Part shown: positions 26,889 through 34,968 of the stretch, one piece after another
How the letters are laid out: every line of letters starts with the position of its first letter
Numbering within the stretch: the stretch's first letter is position 1
Assembly (NCBI RefSeq): GCF_003815975.1
Contig: NZ_CP033932.1
Location: 3,763,501-3,827,500 of the forward strand
Source of the DNA: Chryseobacterium bernardetii
GTDB taxonomy: Bacteria > Bacteroidota > Bacteroidia > Flavobacteriales > Weeksellaceae
Reading direction: 5' to 3'
DNA: 64,000 bases
Notes under the pieces: generated by a model
Seen by the model: the letters and a program-made list of their open reading frames with translations, nothing else
Database searches by the model: none
What the model was told of the DNA's origin: nothing
Position numbers and translations under genes: made by a program

Positions 26889-27755
26889 ATGGAAAAAACA
26901 TTAAAACCCATGTCGGGTTATCTTACATTAGTAATTTGTCTGGTACTCTTTATTGCAGCATTTTACTTTTTTATCTCAGGAGTAGATCAAAGTATCACAT
27001 TCGTTGTTATTGCAATGCTGTGTTTTCTGCTTGCCTGCTTTTTCTTAAAAGGATTAATGATTATTCAGCCTAACCACTCAAGAGTATTAAACTTTTTCGG
27101 AAAGTATGTGGGAACAGTAAAAGATAACGGTTTATTCTTTATCAATCCACTGTACTCGTCCCAGAAAATGTCATTGCGCTCAGAAAACTTACAAGGGCAA
27201 ACTCTGAAAGTAAATGATAAGATGGGTAACCCTATTGAAATTGCAGTAGTAATTGTTTGGAAAGTAGGAGATACCTATAAAGCTGCTTTTGATGTTGAGC
27301 GTTATTCAGACTTTGTAAGAATGCAGAGTGAAGCGGCGGTACGTCATTTGGCCATGAGTTTCCCTTATGATAATCTGGAAGACGATCATGCGCCGATTAC
27401 ATTGAGAGAAGGCGGAGATAAAATCAATTCTATTTTGGAACAGGAACTTACAGACCGTCTTTCAAAAGCAGGGATCGTAATTCAAGAGGCAAGAATTTCA
27501 CATTTAGCCTATGCTTCCGAAATTGCAGGGGCTATGCTTCAGAGACAGCAGGCAACAGCTATTGTGGCAGCAAGAACTAAAATTGTAGAAGGAGCGGTGG
27601 GTATGGTAGACCTTGCCCTGAAAAAACTTTCAGAAGAAAATATCGTTGAGCTTGATGATGAAAGAAAAGCGGCAATGGTAAGCAACTTAATGGTGGTTCT
27701 TTGTGGTGAAAAAGCGGCAACACCGGTATTGAATGCAGGAACTCTGTATAACTAA
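26889..27755 (+). CDS. SPFH domain-containing membrane protein
   Basis: 288 residues. Two N-terminal membrane helices (about 12-33 and 38-58) precede the SPFH/band-7 domain: IIQPNHSRVLNFFGKYVGTV (about 60-79), NPLYSSQKMSLRSENLQG, and the helical tail AEIAGAMLQRQQATAIVAARTKIVEGAVGMV (about 215-242). SPFH proteins form membrane rings or microdomains that organise other membrane proteins or quality-control proteases. It is followed by a ribbon-helix-helix protein gene 78 bp downstream; this pairing recurs in flavobacteria. The role of the pair is not known. Confidence 0.9.
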   Translation: MEKTLKPMSGYLTLVICLVLFIAAFYFFISGVDQSITFVVIAMLCFLLACFFLKGLMIIQPNHSRVLNFFGKYVGTVKDNGLFFINPLYSSQKMSLRSENLQGQTLKVNDKMGNPIEIAVVIVWKVGDTYKAAFDVERYSDFVRMQSEAAVRHLAMSFPYDNLEDDHAPITLREGGDKINSILEQELTDRLSKAGIVIQEARISHLAYASEIAGAMLQRQQATAIVAARTKIVEGAVGMVDLALKKLSEENIVELDDERKAAMVSNLMVVLCGEKAATPVLNAGTLYN

Positions 27756-27833
27756 AAAATAATTACTCCAGGTTTATTATAATGTATATCTGGAGACAAC
27801 AATTTAATGCGTCTTGCATCAAAAACAAGAATA

Positions 27834-28022
27834 ATGAAATCAGAAAAAGCTCAGAACGCTTCGGAAAACAAAGGCAAAAAATCCTTTGTCCTAAGGATAG
27901 ATGAGTCTACCTATAAACTCCTGGAAAAATGGGCCAATGATGAATTCAGAAGTGTAAATGGTCAGATTGAATATCTCCTGCATCAAAGCCTTGTTAATTC
28001 TGGAAGAAAGAATAAGCTATAA
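27834..28022 (+). CDS. Arc-like ribbon-helix-helix DNA-binding protein
   Basis: 62 residues from ATG 27834; an in-frame ATG at 27807 would add nine residues that look like leader. The beta strand KSFVLRIDESTYKLLEKWANDE (about 16-37) and the helix RSVNGQIEYLLHQSLV (about 39-54) give the Arc/MetJ fold, which binds DNA as a dimer. It shares a transcript with the SPFH gene and may autoregulate or control it. The terminator after it has been split by an IS3-family insertion. Confidence 0.85.
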   Translation: MKSEKAQNASENKGKKSFVLRIDESTYKLLEKWANDEFRSVNGQIEYLLHQSLVNSGRKNKL

Positions 28023-28030
28023 AACCGGCT

Positions 28031-28047
28031 TAAAATAAAAAATCCGT
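28031..28047 (+). terminator. Left half of a terminator split by the IS element
   Basis: AAAATAAAAAATCCGTC here is the reverse complement of GACGGATTTTTTATTTT at 29496-29512 on the far side of the insertion. Joined, they form a strong terminator stem for the SPFH/Arc transcript with the IS in its loop. Confidence 0.75.
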
Positions 28048-28083
28048 CTTCATTTTAGACTGCACCCAAAAGTTTAGACAAAA

Positions 28084-28872
28084 TTAAACAATATTATTAT
28101 ATGAAAGAGTTCGGTACTGTACCGGACTCTTTCCTTTTAGATTAAGTCTTATTCTGTCGTTATTATAGTAATTGATATACTTCTTTATTTCTTTTTTGAG
28201 TTCATCAATGGTTTTAAATTTCTTAATATAGAACATTTCAGATTTTAAAGTTCCAAAGAAGTTTTCTATTACCGCATTATCAAGGCAGTTTCCTTTGCGG
28301 GACATACTTTGGATAATGCCTTTTTCTTTTAACATGTGCTGATAGGTTTTCATTTGATATTGCCAGCCTTGATCAGAGTGGATAATGAGGTTTTCAGTAT
28401 TCTTAATCTTTCTAAACCCTTTTTTGAGCATATTCATAACCTGCGCAAAGACAGGCCTTTCCGAGAGATCATAACTGATAATCTCGCCATTGTAAAGGTC
28501 AATTATCGGCGAAAGATACAATTTACTGCCTGATACGTTAAACTCTGTCACATCAGTGGCCCATTTTCTGTTTGGCTGATCTGCCTTAAAGTTCCTCTCC
28601 AGAATATTTGGTGCTATCCTGCCTTGCTCTCCCCGATAAGATCTGTATTTCTTAACCCTAATGATACTTTTCAATCCCAGTGCCTTCATTAGTCTTAAGA
28701 CCGTTTTATGATTAATTACAATTCCTTGCTGTTTCATCATCAAAGTAATACGACGGTATCCAAATCGACCTTTATGCCTATGATAAATCTGTTTGATCAA
28801 AGTTTTTACTTTTCCATACTTATCCTTTTTATTAAGAGCTTTCTGATGGTAATAGAAACTACTTCTGGCCAT
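28084..28872 (-). CDS. IS3-family transposase OrfB (integrase core)
   Basis: 262 residues from the first ATG; the frame stays open upstream to the frameshift site at 28965-28971, so the natural product is probably an OrfAB fusion. An HTH_21 segment (about 25-75, HKGRFGYRRITLMMKQQG) comes before the rve domain with the acidic triad: D in WATDVTEF (about 107), D in IHSDQGW (about 165) and E in NAVIENFFGTLKSE (about 203). It cuts and joins DNA during copy-paste transposition. No disruption is seen. Confidence 0.93.
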   Translation of the reverse strand: MARSSFYYHQKALNKKDKYGKVKTLIKQIYHRHKGRFGYRRITLMMKQQGIVINHKTVLRLMKALGLKSIIRVKKYRSYRGEQGRIAPNILERNFKADQPNRKWATDVTEFNVSGSKLYLSPIIDLYNGEIISYDLSERPVFAQVMNMLKKGFRKIKNTENLIIHSDQGWQYQMKTYQHMLKEKGIIQSMSRKGNCLDNAVIENFFGTLKSEMFYIKKFKTIDELKKEIKKYINYYNNDRIRLNLKGKSPVQYRTLSYNNIV

Positions 28873-28913
28873 ACCTGTACAATCCAGCAGGAGCGACAGA
28901 TTATATTTTCGCC

Positions 28914-29441
28914 TTAATCCTTCGATGGCCTCTGCTTGTTCTTTTTGAGAGTTAAGGCGTCTAACTTTTTTAGAAAATCAATTTCAGCTCGCAATCTTTC
29001 GTTTTCCAATAAAAGTTCTTCTTCTCTGGTCAATGGCTTATCAGACTTTCTTTTTTTACGCTTGTAATCACTCATAATACAGGGCCTTCCTTTAGGTTTA
29101 TTCTTTAATCCTAAAATACCACTTTTTTCGTAATCCCTTTGCCAATTCAGCACGGTAGATTGAGCTGCGATATCAAATCGGATACATGCTTCTCTTTGTG
29201 AGATATGTTCTATTTCGATAGTTTTTAAAACTTTAACCTTGAAATTCACAGAATAGATCTTATTTCTTCTTGGTTGTAAACCCGAGATTCCGTACTTATT
29301 ATAAAAGCCCATCCACTTGCGTAGATTACTTTCGTTAAATCCTTTCTCTGTTGCTATAGATCCAATTGAACGATGAGAATTTTTGTGGAGGTTAATACAT
29401 TCTAATTTGAAAGCAACGCTAAATTTTTCTTTTCTATACAT
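28914..29441 (-). CDS. IS3-family transposase OrfA (double helix-turn-helix)
   Basis: 175 residues. Two helix-turn-helix domains bind the element ends: about 10-50 (KLECINLHKNSHRSIGSIA...ESNLRKWM) and about 70-105 (REACIRFDIAAQSTVLNWQ). A C-terminal leucine-zipper-like helix (about 140-165, TREEELLLENERLRAEIDFLKKL) follows and includes the codons of the slippery sequence. Its frame and that of OrfB differ by -1, as expected of programmed frameshifting. Confidence 0.93.
   Translation of the reverse strand: MYRKEKFSVAFKLECINLHKNSHRSIGSIATEKGFNESNLRKWMGFYNKYGISGLQPRRNKIYSVNFKVKVLKTIEIEHISQREACIRFDIAAQSTVLNWQRDYEKSGILGLKNKPKGRPCIMSDYKRKKRKSDKPLTREEELLLENERLRAEIDFLKKLDALTLKKNKQRPSKD
28965..28971 (-). 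promoter_or_regulatory. -1 ribosomal frameshift site of the IS (A AAA AAG)
   Basis: On the minus strand the zero frame reads CTA AAA AAG, giving the classic slippery heptamer A_AAA_AAG. Slipping back one base enters the OrfB frame, which is free of stops from here to the OrfB ATG at 28872. Confidence 0.85.
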
Positions 29442-29495
29442 AAAAAAATGCCCCTAAAAAGTGTCTAACTTTTTGGGGCAGTCCATTTTTTGTAG

Positions 29496-29512
29496 GACGG
29501 ATTTTTTATTTT
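29496..29512 (+). terminator. Right half of the split terminator
   Basis: GACGGATTTTTTATTTT is the descending arm and T-run complementary to 28031-28047. It now lies beyond the IS and can no longer pair with its partner except over a loop of about 1.45 kb. Confidence 0.75.
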
Positions 29513-29586
29513 TTGAAAAATATCTTAGAAAAGCTTTTAATTTGGGTAATTATCCAAAGTATTTCAAAATATTGATTCTATAAACT

Positions 29587-29594
29587 TATCTTTG
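29587..29594 (+). promoter_or_regulatory. Promoter -7 box (TATCTTTG)
   Basis: TATCTTTG, 13 bp before the TTG start at 29608. Confidence 0.6.
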
Positions 29595-29607
29595 CAAAAA
29601 AAATATT

Positions 29608-30990
29608 TTGAAAAAAACACTAATAACCTTAACTGTCATTCTTGGACAGTTATCTTCATCACAATGCTTTAAAGAATTCAGTCCTTCTAAAACCGGAAGG
29701 TATACCGCAGGTATAAAGACTGATGGTACACTCTGGACCTGGGGAGAAGCGGGGTATGGGGCACTTGGAAATAATCTACAAGCATCTTCCCCAACACAAA
29801 TCACTTCATATACCTGGAAGAATTTCTCATTGGGAAGGCATCATACATTAGCTGTTAAATCTGATGGTACTCTTTGGGCTTGGGGGTTAAATAACTATAA
29901 ACAATTAGGTAATGGAACGAATGTAAACCAATCAGTTCCTGCACAAATTGGGACAGATAGTGATTGGGGTTCTGTAATGACGGGTGAATATTCTTCTTTC
30001 GCTATTAAAATAAACGGTGAGCTTTGGGCCTGGGGAAATAATGCTAGTTATGGCTTGGGATTAGGACATAAGAATGAGGTATCTGTGCCTACCAGAGTTG
30101 GTACAGATACAGATTGGAAAAAACTTTCAAGTGGAGGTAGCCATACAATTGCACTTAAAAATAATGGAAGTATTTGGGGATGGGGTCTCAATGCATCAGG
30201 GCAAGTAGGAGCTGGAAATACGTTTGTGAAAACTCCTATTCAGATTGGTACAGATACAAATTGGAAAGATATATCCGTAGGATATAAAAGTTCTTTTGGA
30301 ATAAAAAATAATAATACTATTTGGGCCTGGGGAGATAACTATGGCGGCCAATTGGGAAATGGTGGATTGGGCGCTCTGAGTTATACTCCTATTCAAGTAG
30401 GCTCTGATAATAATTGGAAAATCATTAAGGCTGGTGGTTATCAGGTTGTTGCTTTAAAATATGATAACACCTTATGGGGATGGGGGTCAAATGGGTTGTC
30501 AGAATTAGGAGGATATCATGGAACTCTAAATTATAAAACTCCTATTAGGATTGGTTTGGATTCTGATTGGAAAAACATTTATCCGGGATACGCCGCAACA
30601 TATGCTGAAAAAAATGATAATACCATGTGGGTAACAGGAGATCAATGTTGTGGGGAATTCGGAAGCAATTTCTCAAGCGGAAAACATTATCCTTTGGCAA
30701 TTATTTCCGGATACTGTGCAGAATCTGTACTTGCTACATCAGATTTGCCTAAGAAAAATGACATCATGGCTTTTTATCCTAACCCAGTAAAAAATATGCT
30801 TAATATCTCTTTAGATTCAAAAATAGAAGGAGTTGAAGTATATGAAATGAGTGGTAAAAAGATTAAAGATTATACTAATGTGAATAACTTTCAGTTAAAA
30901 GTGAGCTTTTCTGAACTACTTCCTGCTATATATATTGTTAAAATTAAAACAAAAAATGAAGTAAAGACTGTAAAAATAGTCAAAGAATAA
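29608..30990 (+). CDS. RCC1-repeat protein secreted by T9SS
   Basis: 460 residues from a TTG start; no ATG lies near, and the sequence that follows (KKTLITLTVILGQLSSSQ) is a good signal peptide. Seven RCC1-like blades follow, each with the pattern GxLWxWGxNxxxxLGxG (for example GTLWAWGLNNYKQLGNG, about 89-105). The last 75 residues form a type A T9SS sorting domain: FYPNPVKNMLNISL (about 390-403), then MSGKKIKDY and a C-terminal KTVKIVKE. The cargo would be exported across the outer membrane and held on the surface or released. PorQ at 10267 belongs to the same pathway. Binding partner unknown. Confidence 0.9.
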   Translation: MKKTLITLTVILGQLSSSQCFKEFSPSKTGRYTAGIKTDGTLWTWGEAGYGALGNNLQASSPTQITSYTWKNFSLGRHHTLAVKSDGTLWAWGLNNYKQLGNGTNVNQSVPAQIGTDSDWGSVMTGEYSSFAIKINGELWAWGNNASYGLGLGHKNEVSVPTRVGTDTDWKKLSSGGSHTIALKNNGSIWGWGLNASGQVGAGNTFVKTPIQIGTDTNWKDISVGYKSSFGIKNNNTIWAWGDNYGGQLGNGGLGALSYTPIQVGSDNNWKIIKAGGYQVVALKYDNTLWGWGSNGLSELGGYHGTLNYKTPIRIGLDSDWKNIYPGYAATYAEKNDNTMWVTGDQCCGEFGSNFSSGKHYPLAIISGYCAESVLATSDLPKKNDIMAFYPNPVKNMLNISLDSKIEGVEVYEMSGKKIKDYTNVNNFQLKVSFSELLPAIYIVKIKTKNEVKTVKIVKE

Positions 30991-31015
30991 GGTTGAATAC
31001 ATATTCTTAAAAAAG

Positions 31016-31042
31016 AAAGCAGAGAAAATTTTTCTCTGCTTT
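31016..31042. terminator. Bidirectional terminator
   Basis: AAAGCAGAGAAAA pairs with TTTTCTCTGCTTT, with a T-rich tail on each strand. It sits between the RCC1 gene and the convergent small gene at 31043-31192. Confidence 0.85.
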
Positions 31043-31192
31043 TTATTTTATACAGCTCTGAAGCGAATCTGCTCCAAAGTAAAATATTACGAGCCAAATC
31101 AAGCCTTTAATGGTAAAGAAAGCAAACCCTGCCCATCCTACGCGCTTGAACCACTTTTTAAACTTTGAGTTATTTTCTTGTGAATTTTCCAT
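31043..31192 (-). CDS. Small membrane protein, 49 residues
   Basis: A 49-residue frame on the minus strand (MENSQENNSKFKKWFKRVG...). A charged N-terminus (1-19) with Lys and Arg is followed by one membrane helix (about 20-40, AGFAFFTIKGLIWLVIFYFG) and a short tail ending in SCIK. Support comes from a promoter box (TATCTTTG on the minus strand, 31219-31226) 27 bp upstream and a terminator right after the stop. The size and pattern are those of single-helix proteins found widely in flavobacteria. Function unknown. Confidence 0.7.
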   Translation of the reverse strand: MENSQENNSKFKKWFKRVGWAGFAFFTIKGLIWLVIFYFGADSLQSCIK

Positions 31193-31218
31193 TGGTGATT
31201 ATCAAAAAGATTACCCTA

Positions 31219-31226
31219 CAAAGATA
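31219..31226 (-). promoter_or_regulatory. Promoter -7 box for the 49-residue protein (TATCTTTG on minus)
   Basis: The minus strand reads TATCTTTG, fitting TAnnTTTG, 27 bp before the ATG. Confidence 0.6.
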
Positions 31227-31328
31227 AGCATGTTTATAATTAGTCCAAATAAATAACAAACTAAAAAATTAAAGTTTTGAGGTTCACATAATATTTTTAT
31301 CTTTAGAGAGAACGAAAAGTAAGATTTT

Positions 31329-32879
31329 ATGTCAAAAAAAGTAAAGGATTTCGGAATCGAAAAAACACTCAAAAACCTTGGTATTAAAGAAGAAAATAAA
31401 GGTACTTCAGTGGGCGGGAAATATTTCGCTTCAGGAAAGACGATTGAAAGCGTATCTCCTGCAGACGGGAAATTAATTGCAAAAGTAAAGACTTCCGGAG
31501 AAAGTGATTATGACAAAGTAATTGAAACGGCCCAAAAGGCATTTCTGGAATTCAGGCTGATCCCTGCTCCTAAGAGAGGAGAAATTGTAAGGCAGCTTGG
31601 TTTAAAGTTAAGAGAATATAAAGAAGATCTTGGAAAGCTTGTTTCTTATGAAATGGGTAAATCCCTGCAGGAAGGACTTGGAGAAGTTCAGGAAATGATT
31701 GATATCTGTGATTTCGCAGTAGGACTTTCAAGGCAGCTTCAGGGATATACAATGCATTCAGAAAGACCTGGTCACAGAATGTATGAGCAATATCATCCGC
31801 TTGGCGTAGTGGGAATCATCACTGCATTCAACTTCCCGGTAGCCGTATGGTCCTGGAATACAGCATTAGCATGGATTTGTGGTAATGTTACCATCTGGAA
31901 GCCGTCGGAAAAAACTCCGCTTTGTGCCATTGCCTGCCAGAATATTATGAATGAAGTTCTGAAAGAAAATAACCTTCCGGAAGGAATTTCAAGCGTATTG
32001 GTAGCAGATCATGAAATCGGACAGAAATTAGTAAATGATAAAAGAGTAGCTTTGGTATCTTTTACAGGTTCTACAAGAGTAGGAAGAATGGTTTCTTCTA
32101 AAGTAGCAGAAAGATTCGGGAAATCAATCCTTGAATTGGGAGGTAACAATGCAATTATCATTACCAAGGAAGCAGATCTTAATATGTCTATCATCGGAGC
32201 TGTTTTCGGAGCGGTAGGAACGGCAGGGCAAAGATGTACTTCAACCAGAAGACTGATTATTCATGAAGATGTATATGACGAAGTAAAATCTAGATTGGTA
32301 AAAGCTTATGGGCAACTAAAAATCGGAAACCCATTGGATGAAGCCAACCATGTAGGGCCGCTTATTGATGTTGATGCCGTAAACCAGTACGAAGAATCTA
32401 TTAAGAAATGTAAAAAAGAAGGTGGAAAATTCGTTGTTGAAGGCGGTGTTTTATCAGGAAAAGGTTACGAATCCGGATGCTATGTGAAGCCTTGTGTGGC
32501 TGAAGTGAAAAACTCTTATGAGATTGTTCAGCATGAAACTTTCGCACCTATTTTATACTTAATTAAATATAAAACATTAGAAGAGGCTATTGCTATTCAG
32601 AATGATGTTCCGCAGGGGCTTTCTTCTGCAATCATGACCCAAAACCTTAGAGAGGCAGAATTATTCCTTTCTCATGCTGGTTCAGATTGTGGTATTGCAA
32701 ATGTCAATATTGGTACTTCCGGTGCTGAAATCGGAGGCGCTTTCGGAGGTGAAAAAGAAACCGGTGGAGGTAGAGAGTCTGGATCAGATGCTTGGAAATA
32801 TTATATGAGGAGACAAACCAATACTATAAATTATACTACTCAACTTCCTTTAGCACAGGGAATTAAATTTGATTTATAA
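31329..32879 (+). CDS. Aldehyde dehydrogenase, ALDH7-like (aminoadipate semialdehyde dehydrogenase)
   Basis: 516 residues, antiquitin-type length. Seen are the NAD-binding [13 protein letters not shown] (about 166-178), the general base in ELGGNNA (glutamate about 267), and the catalytic cysteine in [12 protein letters not shown] (about 302). The family oxidises alpha-aminoadipate semialdehyde to alpha-aminoadipate. It lies 110 bp upstream of lysine 6-aminotransferase, which makes exactly that semialdehyde, so the pair would carry out the first two steps of lysine breakdown. Both run in the same direction. Substrate assignment is by context plus family; other semialdehydes are possible. Confidence 0.9.
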   Translation: MSKKVKDFGIEKTLKNLGIKEENKGTSVGGKYFASGKTIESVSPADGKLIAKVKTSGESDYDKVIETAQKAFLEFRLIPAPKRGEIVRQLGLKLREYKEDLGKLVSYEMGKSLQEGLGEVQEMIDICDFAVGLSRQLQGYTMHSERPGHRMYEQYHPLGVVGIITAFNFPVAVWSWNTALAWICGNVTIWKPSEKTPLCAIACQNIMNEVLKENNLPEGISSVLVADHEIGQKLVNDKRVALVSFTGSTRVGRMVSSKVAERFGKSILELGGNNAIIITKEADLNMSIIGAVFGAVGTAGQRCTSTRRLIIHEDVYDEVKSRLVKAYGQLKIGNPLDEANHVGPLIDVDAVNQYEESIKKCKKEGGKFVVEGGVLSGKGYESGCYVKPCVAEVKNSYEIVQHETFAPILYLIKYKTLEEAIAIQNDVPQGLSSAIMTQNLREAELFLSHAGSDCGIANVNIGTSGAEIGGAFGGEKETGGGRESGSDAWKYYMRRQTNTINYTTQLPLAQGIKFDL

Positions 32880-32921
32880 AAGCTTTACTTAAAGCAATAA
32901 AAAAATAAAAACTTAATAACC

Positions 32922-32963
32922 TGAATGATTAAATGCCCAGCTTTTTGATCGTTTAATCATTCA
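32922..32963. promoter_or_regulatory. Inverted repeat between the two lysine-catabolism genes
   Basis: TGAATGATTAAA (32922-32933) pairs perfectly with TTTAATCATTCA (32952-32963) around an 18-nt spacer. It lies 26 bp before the lat ATG. It could be an mRNA hairpin that sets expression of the second gene, or an operator for a dimeric regulator. Confidence 0.5.
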
Positions 32964-32989
32964 CTTATTAAATCACACAACAATTTATT

Positions 32990-34315
32990 ATGGAACACAC
33001 ATTAGATATACAGACAAATAAAGTTAAGGAAACAGTTGGAAAACATGTTTTGGCAGACGGTTTCGATTTCGTGATGGATATTGAAAAATCTCATGGATCA
33101 TGGCTTTATGATAAACTTACAGACAGAGAATACCTGGATATGTTCTCTATGTTTGCATCAGCTTCCATTGGGTACAATCACCCGTATCTTGTAGAAAGAT
33201 CAGAATGGTTGGGAAGAATGGCGGTTAATAAACCAACATTGGCAGACGTTTATTCAGAAGAATATGCTCACTTCCTTGAAGTATTTGAAAGAGTGGTTAT
33301 TCCTGAAGAATTACAGTATGCTTTCTTTATCGAAGGCGGAACGATGGGAGTTGAAAATGCTTTAAAGGCCTGCTTCGACTGGAAAACACGTAAAAATTTC
33401 GCAAAAGGGCTGGACACTGAAGCGGGGATCTGTATTCATTTCAAACAGGCTTTCCACGGAAGAAGTGGTTATACTTTAAGTTTAACAAATACTTCAGACC
33501 CTAGAAAGTACCAGTATTTCCCAATGTTTAACTGGCCGAGAATTTTAAATCCAAAATTAAAGTTCCCGATTACAGAAGAGAACCTTGAAGAAACCATCAA
33601 AAATGAGCAGCTGGCTTTAGTTCAGATTGAAGAAGCCATTCTGATGAATCCTGATAAGGTAGCTTGTATTATCATTGAACCTATTCAGGCAGAAGGCGGT
33701 GACAACCATTTCAGAGATGAATTCTTATCTGGCTTAAGAAAAATCTGTGATGACAATGAAATCTTACTAATTTTTGACGAAGTTCAGACAGGTATTGCCA
33801 TTACAGGTAAAATGTGGGCATTTCAGCATTTTACAGCTAAACCGGATATCATTTCTTTCGGTAAAAAAGCCCAGGTTTGCGGAGTATTAGCCAATAAAGA
33901 AAAGTTTGATGAAATTCCGAACAACGTTTTCAGAGAAAGTTCAAGAATCAACTCTACATTTGGTGGAAATTTTATCGATATGCTTCGTTTCCAATTGGTA
34001 ATGGAAGTTATCGAAAAAGAAAACCTTGTAGAAAATGCAAGAGTGGTAGGAGATTTCCTGTTAGAAAACTTAAAAGCACTGGCAGAGAAGTATCCTTCAA
34101 AAATTTCCAATGCAAGAGGTAGAGGGTTGATGTGTGCTATCGATCTTCCATCCGCAGCAGATAGAAACAAGATGATGACTGAATTATTTAATGACGGATT
34201 AATCATTCTTCCATGTGGAGATCAGTCTTTACGTTTCAGACCGCATCTGAATGTTACCAAAGAAGAAATTCAGTTGGCTTTAAATAAAATTGAAAGCAAT
34301 ATTAATAAAATTTAA
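32990..34315 (+). CDS. lat: L-lysine 6-aminotransferase
   Basis: 441 residues, class III PLP aminotransferase. Family phrases: MFSMFASASIGYNHP (about 53-67), FFIEGGTMGVENALK (about 109-123), IFDEVQTGIAITG (about 259-271) and the PLP lysine in SFGKKAQVCG (about 290). It moves the epsilon amino group of lysine to 2-oxoglutarate, giving aminoadipate semialdehyde that cyclises to piperideine-6-carboxylate. The dehydrogenase gene upstream handles the product. Such pairs are known in flavobacteria and in beta-lactam producers, but no beta-lactam genes occur here, so simple catabolism is the likelier role. Confidence 0.92.
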   Translation: MEHTLDIQTNKVKETVGKHVLADGFDFVMDIEKSHGSWLYDKLTDREYLDMFSMFASASIGYNHPYLVERSEWLGRMAVNKPTLADVYSEEYAHFLEVFERVVIPEELQYAFFIEGGTMGVENALKACFDWKTRKNFAKGLDTEAGICIHFKQAFHGRSGYTLSLTNTSDPRKYQYFPMFNWPRILNPKLKFPITEENLEETIKNEQLALVQIEEAILMNPDKVACIIIEPIQAEGGDNHFRDEFLSGLRKICDDNEILLIFDEVQTGIAITGKMWAFQHFTAKPDIISFGKKAQVCGVLANKEKFDEIPNNVFRESSRINSTFGGNFIDMLRFQLVMEVIEKENLVENARVVGDFLLENLKALAEKYPSKISNARGRGLMCAIDLPSAADRNKMMTELFNDGLIILPCGDQSLRFRPHLNVTKEEIQLALNKIESNINKI

Positions 34316-34376
34316 AAACAAAGATTTGTAATTTTCAAAAAAACATTGTACATTTAGATACTCAAACAATTAGAAT

Positions 34377-34607
34377 ATGGAAAGAAGTACGAGAGTATCA
34401 GTTTACGAAAGTGATAACCCTTCAGAAATTCAGTTGGTTAAATCTAAATTGGATGATGCACAAATTACAAACTCTGTTGAAAACAACTATCTCACATTTA
34501 CTACAACACCTACGGCAACATCGCTAAAGGTAATGGTAGATCTGCATGATGAGAAGAAAGCATTTGAAATTATTGATGCTTACCTTCAACAAAATGAAAA
34601 TTTATAA
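34377..34607 (+). CDS. DUF2007-like putative signal-transducing protein
   Basis: 76 residues. The pattern VSVYESDNPSEIQLVKSKLDDAQI (about 6-29) followed by two short strands and a C-terminal helix (DEKKAFEIIDAYLQ) is that of DUF2007, a ferredoxin-like small fold proposed to bind ligands or regulators, close to GlnB-type size. It follows lat by 61 bp in the same direction and ends with a terminator, so it may be the third gene of the lysine operon. Confidence 0.75.
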   Translation: MERSTRVSVYESDNPSEIQLVKSKLDDAQITNSVENNYLTFTTTPTATSLKVMVDLHDEKKAFEIIDAYLQQNENL

Positions 34608-34640
34608 AACAATTTCATAATTTTAAATTTTACTACTTCG

Positions 34641-34680
34641 AACCGAAAATTAATTTTAATTAGTTTTCGGTTTTTTAATT
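34641..34680 (+). terminator. Rho-independent terminator
   Basis: AACCGAAAA (34641-34649) pairs with TTTTCGGTT (34664-34672), followed by TTTTTAATT. Confidence 0.8.
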
Positions 34681-34783
34681 AAAATCAATCTTTAAATTAT
34701 TAAAAAACTAAATGTTTAAAAGATGTTTTGAAGGACTATTATTCTATGTCAGAACCAAAAGTTAGATACTAGGTTTTAATTTG

Positions 34784-34876
34784 ACGCAAAGTTTTTAATA
34801 ACCTTCGCTTATTCAACGACGAAGTCGCAATTTTGCTCACTTAAAATCTTAAGCTTTATAAATAAAATCTTTGCGT
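34784..34876. repeat. 93-bp palindromic element of the ACGCAAAG family
   Basis: ACGCAAAG (34784-34791) and CTTTGCGT (34869-34876) bound the element; the interior contains CTTCG/CGAAG and further GC-richer words. No gene. The end words equal those of the array at 95-1480. The rest of the stretch 34681-34968 is AT-rich with nothing else seen. Confidence 0.65.
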
Positions 34877-34968
34877 TAATAAAAAATAGACTTTAGTTCG
34901 GATAATCAAAGATAAATAATTCAGACGTTAGCTTCCTAACTTTATGTTTTTTAATCAAAATCAACAAC

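Larger units (their letters stand above)
28056..29483 (-). mobile_element. IS3-family insertion sequence (IS150-like group)
   Basis: About 1.43 kb with imperfect terminal inverted repeats: AGACTGCACCCAAAAGTT on the left and, on the other strand from the right, GGACTGCCCCAAAAAGTT. Both sides are flanked by CATTTT (28050-28055 and 29484-29489), a possible target duplication; the exact ends may shift by one or two bases because of the T-run. It carries orfA and orfB in the usual overlapping arrangement with a slippery A6G heptamer. All parts look intact, so it may be active. Confidence 0.9.

Noticed and set aside
32990..34315. Beta-lactam precursor pathway from lysine 6-aminotransferase
   Set aside because: No ACV synthetase or cephamycin-type genes nearby; the ALDH partner fits catabolism.
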